NCBI RefSeq assembly: GCF_004011505.1
Contig: NZ_SAUN01000001.1
Coordinates: 3,844,001 to 3,908,000, forward strand
Source: Nonomuraea polychroma
GTDB taxonomy: Bacteria; Actinomycetota; Actinomycetes; Streptosporangiales; Streptosporangiaceae
DNA: 64,000 nt
Reading direction: 5' to 3'
Notes under the pieces: model-generated
Databases searched by the model: none
Told to the model about the DNA's origin: nothing
What the model saw: the letters and a program-made list of their open reading frames with translations, nothing else
Shown here: positions 34,210 to 41,576 of the stretch, piece after piece
How positions within the stretch are numbered: position 1 is the first letter of the stretch
Layout of the letters: each line of letters opens with the position of its first letter
Translations under genes and position numbers: made by a program

Positions 34210-35019
34210 TCATTGGGCGAGGCGCCGGAGTTGCCCTACGTGGATGTCGCTCACCCACTCCCAGCCGGGCTTGGCCGATGGGCCGACCCGTGGGTCGGCG
34301 GGGACTTGGCCGTTCCGCAACGCGAGTACGTACGCCCGATCCTGGTCGATTCGTGCCTGCATCTGGTCGGATCCGCCGACGGAACCGTGGCCCGGGACGA
34401 CGACGTCGACGTCTCCCGCCACGCCCTCCAGCAGTTGCAGCGCGGTGAGGTACTCCTCGATCGCGGTGGCGAGGTCTCCGACGTCGAGCATCGGAACCAG
34501 GACGTCAGAAAGCATGTCGCCGGCGACGAGAACCCCGCGTTCCTCGATGAACAGTGCCGCGTGGCCCGGTGCATGCGCCTGATGCTCGATGATCCGGACG
34601 TGCGGGCCATCCCAAGGAATCTGCGCAGTTCCGCCGGGCAGGCCGGTGATGAGGCCGAGCAGGTCCAGCGGGACCTACCCGGCGATCTCCGTCTCGAGCA
34701 GGTCGGCGGCGATGCGGGCCTTCGCACCTGGGTCCGACAGCACATCTCGCATATGAGCCGCGCAGCGGGCTGTACCGTAACGGGGCGCCTCGCCGAGCTT
34801 GGCGTGCCAGAGCACGTGATCCCAATCAGGATGCGTCGAGAAGCCCGCCACAACGGGCTGGCCCACCTGACGAAGGTCGTCCGCGATGGCGACCATTTCG
34901 TCGCCCGTTATCCCGGGGTCGATGAGCAACACACCGGCCCGGCCCTGAACCACAACGGTATTGGTCTGCACGAACTCGCTCTCGTGGACCAGCACACCCT
35001 CCGCGACCTGCCTCAGCAC
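34210..35019 (-). pseudogene. Metallo-beta-lactamase-fold hydrolase with an in-frame TAG
   Basis: From GTG 35019 (AAAGGAGG seven bases upstream) the frame encodes a 269-codon MBL-fold protein: NTVVVQGRAGVLLIDPGITG, the metal motif THPDWDHVLW (HxxxDH), HAPGHAALFIEERG, VLVAGDMLSD (bridging Asp) and VVPGHG. A TAG codon at 34675-34677 interrupts it between ETEIAG and VPLDLLGLITGLPGGT; the reading frame is otherwise unbroken on both sides. A CAG-to-TAG change would explain it. Translation would stop after 114 residues and lose half the metal site. The start overlaps the stop of the upstream reductase by 7 bp, so the genes were coupled. Its normal role would be a cytoplasmic hydrolase of unknown substrate. 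Confidence 0.8.
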
Positions 35020-35510
35020 GAGCTCGCCTCCTTTGCGTCCTGGATGGCGTAGAGATGCATCGTGACGCCCTGCTCGAACGATCGATGCTCGAGCAGGGCG
35101 AGCTCGATCGGCACGGCGGCGTCGGCTGTGACCTTGCGCTGCTGTTCGGTGTTGTCAGGCATGGTGGGTCCGTTCTCACTGTTGACGGTCCAGTCCGCGT
35201 ACTCCCAATCTGTCGGCGCCTCATGTGTGACGACGAAGACGTGATCACCCGCTGCCGGTACGCCATTCCAGCCGTTCGTCTGGTCGAAGAGGTTCCGCCC
35301 CATGATGACCGCGCCGATGTCGGTGTAGACGGATTGCATGAAGTCCTTGGACGCCTGCGTGCTCTGCATCGCATCCTCGTCGGATTCGGACAGTTTCCAT
35401 TCGACTTTGCCCGCCGACATCCAGTCGAACAAGGACCCGACTTGGCCGTCGTCATAAGCGATATAGCCGTCGGCCGACACCGCCGCGCAACCCATGATTG
35501 CCTTGCCCAT
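35013..35510 (-). CDS. DHFR-like reductase with an internal deletion
   Basis: A 165-residue product from ATG 35510 (AAAGGA six bases upstream; the frame is open to 35681). The N-terminal half (AVSADGYIAYDDGQVGSLFD, DIGAVIMGRNLFDQTNGWNG) is a DHFR/RibD-like reductase. After PDNTEQQRKVTADAA it jumps to PIELALLEHRSFEQGVTMHL, which is the usual C-terminal strand of the same family. The roughly 50 residues normally between them, which complete the NADPH site, are missing. The deletion is in frame, so a protein can be made but is probably inactive. It overlaps the metallo-hydrolase start by 7 bp. Confidence 0.65.
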   Translation of the reverse strand: MGKAIMGCAAVSADGYIAYDDGQVGSLFDWMSAGKVEWKLSESDEDAMQSTQASKDFMQSVYTDIGAVIMGRNLFDQTNGWNGVPAAGDHVFVVTHEAPTDWEYADWTVNSENGPTMPDNTEQQRKVTADAAVPIELALLEHRSFEQGVTMHLYAIQDAKEASSC

Positions 35511-35705
35511 GATGATTCCTTTCGTCGCTGTGTAGTCCTGCAGGGCCAAGCGGTCACTCAGGCGAGCACTCAAGTGCCCCCTCCATCTGGGTAAACTCCG
35601 CTCGGGTGTACTTGGCGACAGCTTCCTCAACGACAGGCCGCGTTCTGCCATCAATGCCGTCCACGCGATCGAGCAGCGCACCGGGACGCCTGTCGCCGTC
35701 GAGCT

Positions 35706-36212
35706 CTAGGCTGGATGCCGCCAGGGAATCACAGGCGCGCGATGGTCGATGGCGAGGCCGTGCAGGGGGCACGGCTGCCGCGGCTCGCGGGGGCACAGCA
35801 CGAACGCCTCGCTGATCGTCGCGCGATACAGGCGCCACGCGGCCGGTGCGGTGACGTCCTCGACCGACAGGGCGGCGCCACCCCGGCCGGGGTCTCCGGG
35901 GAAGATCTCGATACCGCGGTCCAGGTCGCGGCCGGTCAGCTCGGCAGCGGTGCCGGACAGGTACACCGCCCGGCCGTGGTAGGCCGGCACCGTCGAGTCG
36001 AAGATCACCATGCTCAGCCGGGGACGCGCGGCGAGGTTGCGGGAATGCTGCGTGTCGGGGCTGGACACCCAGAAGATCTCGGCGTAGTCAGCGGTCGCGA
36101 AGTAGACCGGCGACGTCCACGGGATGCCCTCGGCGTCGGCGGTGCCGAGAATCACGTACAGGTTGGCGTCCATCAGGCCACGGGCGTGGGCGTCCAGATC
36201 GATGTCGGTCAT
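35706..36212 (-). CDS. Pyridoxamine-5'-phosphate-oxidase-fold protein
   Basis: A 168-residue flavin-binding split-barrel protein. LYVILGTADAEGIPWTSPVY and IFWVSSPDTQHSRNLAARPR, then LSMVIFDSTV, are the typical PPOX barrel strands. It lacks the full PLP-binding residues of true PdxH, so it more likely binds FMN, F420 or heme as a general reductase. ATG 36212 overlaps the stop of a short upstream frame (ATGA at 36209-36212), which hints at coupling. It is divergent from the large LuxR-type regulator. Confidence 0.82.
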   Translation of the reverse strand: MTDIDLDAHARGLMDANLYVILGTADAEGIPWTSPVYFATADYAEIFWVSSPDTQHSRNLAARPRLSMVIFDSTVPAYHGRAVYLSGTAAELTGRDLDRGIEIFPGDPGRGGAALSVEDVTAPAAWRLYRATISEAFVLCPREPRQPCPLHGLAIDHRAPVIPWRHPA

Positions 36213-36445
36213 GACGCCGCCCCCCGCTGGACCCGGTGGATAAGGCTCATCAGGGCCTCCGCGCCGCGTTCGGTGGTATCGCGTCGAATACGGTAGGCAG
36301 ATTGACGGCGGCGATCGGCTCCGTCGGGCCGGTCGGCCGGCCTGTCCGCGGGCGGGTGCCGCAGTTGAGCAGCAACGGTGTCCAGTGGATCGAGAGCTCG
36401 TCCATGACGGGCACCCCGCATCCGGGAACACGGTCGGGTGTGCAT
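36209..36445 (-). CDS. Small ORF with a perfect ribosome binding site
   Basis: ATG 36445 is preceded by AAGGAGGT with four bases of spacing, the best Shine-Dalgarno sequence in this part of the window. It opens a 78-residue, Arg/Ala-rich frame ending in MSLIHRVQRGAAS with its stop overlapping the PPOX start. The protein-like composition is poor, and another frame of the same stretch reads MDELSIHWTPLLLNCGTRPR. The gene may therefore be frameshifted. No function is assigned. Confidence 0.4.
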   Translation of the reverse strand: MHTRPCSRMRGARHGRALDPLDTVAAQLRHPPADRPADRPDGADRRRQSAYRIRRDTTERGAEALMSLIHRVQRGAAS

Positions 36446-36562
36446 CGTGACCTCCTTGTTCGACGGTGTACACCCAGGCTGGCGGGCGGCACGCATCTGG
36501 ACATCCGTGCTGAGCACTGAGCCGGTACGGATTGGTCACCGACGTACGCCATCCTGGTAGGC

Positions 36563-39229
36563 GTGGACCTGACGAAGATCTCGACCCGGGAGGCCGACGT
36601 GCTGGCCGCCGTGGGCCGGCACCTGTCGAACGCGCAGATCGCCAGTCGGCTGCACATCTCGGTCCGGACGGTCGAGAGCCACGTCGCGGCGCTGCTGCGC
36701 AAGCTTGACGCGTCCGATCGACAAGCCCTGGCCGCGTTGGCCGAGCAGGCCCGGACCGGACGGTTCGTCGGCCTGCCGGTCAGCCGGACGACCTTCGTGG
36801 GCCGCGCGGCGGAGGTGGCCACCGTCGAGTCGGCGCTGGACAAGTCCCGGCTGGTGACTGTGGTCGGCCCGGGCGGAGTGGGCAAGACCCGGCTGGCGGC
36901 CGCCGTCGCAGAGCGGGCGCAGTCGCGGTTTCCCGCCGGCGGCGCCTTCGTCGACCTAGTGCCGGTCCGGACCGCGGCCGTGGCCGGCTCGGTGGTGCAG
37001 GCCGTCGCCGACGCGTTGGACGTGACCGTGGGCCCGACGCAGTCCGTCGAGCGGGCAGTGTTCGAGCGGCTGCGCTCGGGCCGGCCGCTGCTGGTGCTGG
37101 ACAACTGCGAGCACGTGATCGACGAGGTCAGCGTGCTGACCGAACAGGTGCTGGCCGCTTGCCCGCAGGCCACCGTGCTGGCCACCAGCCGGCAGCGACT
37201 CGGTGTCACCGGCGAGCGGCTCGTGCACGTGCGCCCACTCGCCGGCACCGAAGTTGAGCAGCTGTTCCGGGATCGAGCCAGCGCCGCGGATCCCGGGTTC
37301 GCCGCGCTACCGACAGTCGTGGCCGACGTCTGCGCCCGGCTGGACGGTCTGCCGCTCGCGGTCGAGCTGGCCGCCGCCCGGGTGGCCGCGCTCGGCGCCG
37401 ACGGGCTGCTGACCGGCCTCGACGATCAGCTGCGGCTGCTGGCCGGCGGCAGGGGGGCACACGTCCGCCATCACTCGCTGCGCGAGCTGATCGGGTGGAG
37501 CTACGACCTGCTCGACGCCGACGAGCGAACCTTGTTCCGCCGGCTGTCGGCCTTCGTCGGGGTGTTCGACCTGGACGCCGCGGCGGCGCTGAGTCCGCAG
37601 GCGACCCCGGCCGAGGTGGCCGATCTGCTGGGCCGGCTGGTCGATCAGAACCTGGTCGTGCGCACCGGCCCCGGATGGCGGCTGCTCGACACGATCCGCG
37701 CGTTCGGCCTCTCGCAGGCGAGCGCCGTGGGAGAGCAGGACGCGATTCGTGAGCGGTACCTGCTCTGGGCGTTCGCGACCGCCGCCGACGTAGAGACCCG
37801 GCTCGACGCCGACTGGCGATCGGCGTTCGACGGTGTCGCCGATGACCTTCGGGCGGCGGCCATCGCGGTCGGATCGGACCCCGCGGCCCACGGCTTCCTG
37901 CGCACGCTCGCCCACCTGACCTTCGCCGCGGGCCGGTTCGTCGAAGCGCGAACGCTCTATCAAGCCGCAGCCCGGTGCGCTACCGGCATCAAGCAGGGCC
38001 AGGACCTGCGAGCCGGCGCCTACGCCGCGCTGGCCGTCGCCGACAACCGCACTGCCACCGAACTCATGCGGCAGGCCGTCGAGGCCGCGGGCACCGCCGA
38101 CCTGCGTGCCGAGGCCGTGGTGGTCGGCGTGCGCTACAACTTCGGGCCGATCGAGTCTGCGACCGATGACCAGACGCGCCTGCTGGCTGAGGCGAGGAAG
38201 ACAGCCGACGCGAACCCGATCGATCAGCGACTAGCCGCGCTGGTCGCCATAGCGACGGCCTGGCACGAGGGTCACGGCTGGATGCCCGACCTGGACCGGG
38301 CCCGCGAGGCCATGGAACTCGCCCAGGCGGCCGGCGATCCACTGGTATTACTCGCCGCAATGGACGCCCTGTGCAATGCACTCGACCGCGCGGGGGCCAC
38401 CCGGGAAGCCCACCGGCTGGCCGGCGAACGACTGCGCATCGCGACCACCCTGCCGCGCCACGACCCAGCTGCGGCCGCCGAGATCGTTGACGCGTTCCAC
38501 GTCGCGCCGAGGGCCGCGCTGGGCGCAGGCGACCTACCCGCCGCACTGGCGCTGGCCCGGCAGGCCCACGCCGACGATCCGATCGGCGGGCATCCGTACC
38601 TGCAGGCCCCGCGACTCGTGCGCGTGCTAGCCCTCACCGGCGACTTCGACGAGGCGATCAGCCGAGCCGAGACGTTGTGGGCGGCGTGGCGGCGCGACGG
38701 TAACCCGTCGATGCCGTGGATGAACTCGGCGCTCGCCCTCGCCGGGATGATCCAGGGCCTGCGCGGCGACCCGACGGGCCAGCAGCGATGGCGCGAACGG
38801 GCGCTGACGGTCGCGGCCGGCTCGCCCGTCGTGGCGGCCTGCAGGGCGTTCGCCGACGCCCGGGTCACCGTCCACTGCGGACAGTATGACGACGCGGCCG
38901 ACCAGGTCGAACGGGCCTTCACGCCGTTCTCCGATCAGCGGTGGGTCGGCTACGCGCGCCTCGTCGGGGCCGAGCTCGCCGTCATGGCCGACCTTCCCGA
39001 CGCCGGAGACCGGATCATCGCCGCCGAGCCGTACGCGGCCGAGAGCGACTGGGCGGCCGCGTGCCTGGCCCGGGTGCGCGGTCGGCTCGGCGACCACGCC
39101 GCCTTGGCGGACGCAGCGGAGCAGTGGTACCGGCTGGGTGCGCGCTTCGAGCGTGCAGCCACGCTGGCGCTGCTGCCCGACCGGGCCGATGAGGGGCACG
39201 CCGAGCTGGCCGCGCTCGGCTGCCGCTAG
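36563..39229 (+). CDS. LuxR-HTH/NB-ARC (AfsR-like) regulator
   Basis: An 888-residue STAND regulator. Unusually the LuxR-type helix-turn-helix is at the very N-terminus (residues 5-60: STREADVLAAVGRHLSNAQI, then ASRLHISVRTVESHVAALLR). An NB-ARC ATPase follows, with P-loop GPGGVGKTR (102-110), Walker B LLVLDNCEHV and sensor TSRQRLGVTGE, and the C-terminal half is TPR-like helices. Typical LAL regulators have the HTH at the C-terminus; this order is known in a related group annotated as LuxR/ATPase regulators. GTG 36563 is the only nearby start. It is cytoplasmic and probably activates nearby genes in an ATP-dependent way. It is divergent from the PPOX gene. Confidence 0.9.
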   Translation: MDLTKISTREADVLAAVGRHLSNAQIASRLHISVRTVESHVAALLRKLDASDRQALAALAEQARTGRFVGLPVSRTTFVGRAAEVATVESALDKSRLVTVVGPGGVGKTRLAAAVAERAQSRFPAGGAFVDLVPVRTAAVAGSVVQAVADALDVTVGPTQSVERAVFERLRSGRPLLVLDNCEHVIDEVSVLTEQVLAACPQATVLATSRQRLGVTGERLVHVRPLAGTEVEQLFRDRASAADPGFAALPTVVADVCARLDGLPLAVELAAARVAALGADGLLTGLDDQLRLLAGGRGAHVRHHSLRELIGWSYDLLDADERTLFRRLSAFVGVFDLDAAAALSPQATPAEVADLLGRLVDQNLVVRTGPGWRLLDTIRAFGLSQASAVGEQDAIRERYLLWAFATAADVETRLDADWRSAFDGVADDLRAAAIAVGSDPAAHGFLRTLAHLTFAAGRFVEARTLYQAAARCATGIKQGQDLRAGAYAALAVADNRTATELMRQAVEAAGTADLRAEAVVVGVRYNFGPIESATDDQTRLLAEARKTADANPIDQRLAALVAIATAWHEGHGWMPDLDRAREAMELAQAAGDPLVLLAAMDALCNALDRAGATREAHRLAGERLRIATTLPRHDPAAAAEIVDAFHVAPRAALGAGDLPAALALARQAHADDPIGGHPYLQAPRLVRVLALTGDFDEAISRAETLWAAWRRDGNPSMPWMNSALALAGMIQGLRGDPTGQQRWRERALTVAAGSPVVAACRAFADARVTVHCGQYDDAADQVERAFTPFSDQRWVGYARLVGAELAVMADLPDAGDRIIAAEPYAAESDWAAACLARVRGRLGDHAALADAAEQWYRLGARFERAATLALLPDRADEGHAELAALGCR

Positions 39230-39617
39230 GGGAATTCATCGCGTGCCATGAGCTCCTTATGCCGTCCGAGGGCTTGTTGGGTATCGCCGAGGTGAGCCCA
39301 AAAGGTCGCGGGATGATCTAGAACCGCGCTGAGAGGCCCGCCCCGTCACCCATACGGCTCAGTGGTGTTGGTGGTGAGGGACTGTACAAAGAACGGCTCT
39401 GGCACACTTTCGGTGGTGAAAACGTGATAGTTCGTGTCGGTACACGGCTGTCTCGGGATGCTGTGTCAGCGTGACGCCGGTGTGACGTAGAGAATCTTGC
39501 GGGAGTGGTGTTCCCGTGGCTGGCCGGCCTGGTCATCGGCGTTCAGGAGCGTTCCTCCAGTGAGTTGTCCGGGGAAGCGCCTGGAAAGGTTCAACAGCTG
39601 CCGGTCAGTACCAGTGA
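39230..39617. other. Gap between convergent genes
   Basis: About 390 bp between the LuxR/NB-ARC stop and the stop of the NACHT remnant. No gene or clear hairpin is seen. A short minus-strand stretch near 39340-39410 (TTESVPEPFFVQSL) looks protein-like but is too short to name. Confidence 0.45.
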
Positions 39618-41105
39618 CTACGAGGCTCCGCCAGACTTGTCGTTGGCGGAGAGGTGGTCGTGCAGGGCCGCGTGGCGGAACTGGTGGACCGGGCCGACGG
39701 CACGCAGCAGCCCCAGGCGGTGGGCGTCGTCAAGGAAGTCCATGACCCGCCAGGGAAGCCGACGTTGGATGGCCAGCCGGGCCACCGCGATGGTGCAGAC
39801 CAGCCACGCATGATGGTTGCCCATCACGAGCCCGGCCCCGAGCCCGAACACGAGCCCGATCGTGAGCCCGGGCACAAGCCCTTCCCAGGGCCCGAACACG
39901 AGCACGATCCCGATCCCGGGCCCGAACACGAGCCCGGTCACGAGCCCGGTCACGACCATCCGCAGAAGGGATAGCGCTCTGTCGGCTCGCCAACTGGAGC
40001 GGGGTGTGCTGGTCGATGCGAGCGTGGGTTGTTCCGCCCAGGTGATCAGCCCGGATGCCAGTGTGATCCCGAGCCAGAGGGCGATTCCGAATCCAAACCC
40101 GGCATCGAAATCGAACTCGGAATCGAGATAGACCCCGCGATCGAGATCGACCGTGAACATCGACACGAACGCGATCGTGAGCCCGGACACGAACGCGATC
40201 GTGAGCCCGGACACGAACCCGATCGTGAGCCCGAACGCGAGGGTGCCTTTTATAGAGCGGAAGAGAAAGGACGTTCGTCCGCGCAGGCGCAGGTCTGCGT
40301 AGCCGGGTTTTTCGTTAACCCAGGAGCTGGCGCGCACAAGCCAGCTCGCGATCCCGAACGTGATCACGAGCCCCATCGCGAGCCCGAACGCGATCGTGCG
40401 CGTGGCCCCGAACCAAATCCCGAACGCGATCCCGAACACGAGCAGGACTGTTGACCGGATGTGGGGTGTGGTGCGGGCGATGTGCCACCAGGTGGTGTCG
40501 CGGGTGGTGGCCGGGGGGAAGGCACGAGCCAGGTAGGTCAGGTGGCGGCGGGTGGCGTCGGGGTCGCGCACACGTCGAGGCCGGAAGTGGTGGGCGGGGT
40601 CGGTGCTGGGCGGGCGCGCCTGGATCAGCGCGGGGATGACGTGGTCCAGAAGGTGAGTGCGCAGCACGTCGGCGTCGGCGTCGGCGCCGAGCGGTCCGGT
40701 CAGGGGGATGGGGTCGGCTCCGGGGGCGATATAGACGGTGCGGATCAGCCATAGGGCGAGCGGGGTGGCGGTGAGCCGGGTCAGGCCGGGGGCGGTGCGG
40801 GAGCGCAGTGCGGCCAAGGTCTGCCTCCAGGCGTCGGTCGGGGATGAGGGGAGGCAGGCGGTCAGGTAGTCCGCGGCGGCCTGGGGTGTGATGGGCTTGG
40901 GGACGATGACCGCGGCGGCGGTCAGTGGCCGGCCGGTCTCGTGGATGGCGGTGGTGAACTCTTTGCGGCGGCTGGTGAGGATGAGCTGGTCGCGGGCGGT
41001 CAGCGAGGCGTTGAGCGCTGCAATCACCTGAGCGCGCGCAGGCGGAGGGATTTCGTCCAGGCCGTCCAGGACGGGCAGGACGTGGCCACCTTCGGCCAGC
41101 GCGGC
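39618..41105 (-). pseudogene. NACHT-domain membrane protein, N-terminus lost
   Basis: The remaining part starts inside the NTPase domain: GHVLPVLDGLDEIPP is the Walker B/GxDE block of NACHT ATPases, followed by LILTSRRKEF (sensor). The N-terminal region with Walker A is missing; near 41105 the sequence changes to an integrase remnant on the other strand. The C-terminal half is a large membrane region of Gly/Leu/Phe/Ile-rich segments, several made of repeats (SGLTIAFV three times), ending in a soluble tail (HQFRHAALHDHLSANDKSGG). NACHT-TM proteins of actinomycetes are STAND ATPases, some proposed in defence or signalling. Without Walker A it should not bind ATP. The open frame extends to 41156 through foreign sequence. 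Confidence 0.72.
40162..40233. repeat. Three 24-bp tandem repeats in the NACHT gene
   Basis: The unit GACACGAACGCGATCGTGAG+CCCG occurs at 40162-40185, 40186-40209 and, with one change, 40210-40233. It encodes the repeated membrane octapeptide SGLTIAFV on the minus strand. More degenerate copies of the same GL-rich coding pattern occur at about 39830-39950 and 40350-40440. It is not a CRISPR array: there are no spacers. Confidence 0.85.
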
Positions 41106-41117
41106 GGCGGCACCCGA

Positions 41118-41261
41118 GCCGACATCTACGGCCACCTGCTGGAAAGCGACCGCCATGCCGCGACCGAGGACATTTCCAGCGCTCTCCTGGGGAAACTGGC
41201 CCTGGTGGCTCCCAAAGCACCGAAGACACCAGTTGAAAGCCGGAAAGCAGAAGGCCCGTGA
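41118..41261 (+). pseudogene. Integrase C-terminal remnant
   Basis: The plus-strand frame reads ADIYGHLLESDRHAATEDIS, then SALLGKLALVAP and a polar tail, stopping at 41261. ADIYGHLL is the tyrosine-nucleophile helix of tyrosine recombinases; the rest of the protein is absent, and the sequence to the left is the NACHT gene. A tRNA-3'-end-like sequence lies 32 bp downstream, the normal place of attP relative to such integrases. Confidence 0.6.
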
Positions 41262-41292
41262 CGGCGTAATACCTGCTCAGAGGCCTTTCAGT

Positions 41293-41336
41293 TGGAGAGC
41301 CGACGAGGGGGAAACGAGCCCCTGCCCTTCTGTTAC
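41293..41336 (-). other. tRNA-3'-end-like sequence, possible att site
   Basis: Read on the minus strand, this 44-bp stretch ends in a T-arm-like AGGGG...CCCCT followed by CGTCGGCTCTCC, as in the 3' end of actinobacterial tRNA-Thr genes. The T-loop deviates (CTCGTTT instead of TTCGATT) and there is an extra C, and no anticodon arm follows, so this is not a functional tRNA. Next to an integrase C-terminus it fits a decayed attachment core. Recognition is from memory, not from a search. Confidence 0.4.
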
Positions 41337-41576
41337 TTCCGTGCTGTACAGCAACGACGGGGGCCACGTACAACTGAATCCACCCCTTCGCGTGGCTGAG
41401 CTGGCCAGCGCGAGGGCCGCTCTTTCGGGCAGTGGGGCCTGCCCTCGTCGGCGCCCGGCGCGTCCTGGCCGCCTGTCCCGCCACGTGCTGGAGTGGGCAA
41501 CGTAAGACCAGGGCACCGCGGCCACATTATCGGCACCCCGGGCCCCGACCCGACGCCGGACGGATGGTGGCACGCC

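Noticed and set aside
35706..36212. Pyridoxine biosynthesis enzyme PdxH
   Set aside because: The split-barrel fold fits, but PLP-specific residues and usual length are lacking, so only the fold is claimed.
40162..40233. Tandem repeats as a CRISPR array
   Set aside because: Repeats abut without spacers and encode a membrane octapeptide in frame.
41293..41336. An intact tRNA gene
   Set aside because: Only the T-arm and acceptor 3' strand are recognisable, with a deviant T-loop; no anticodon or D arm.
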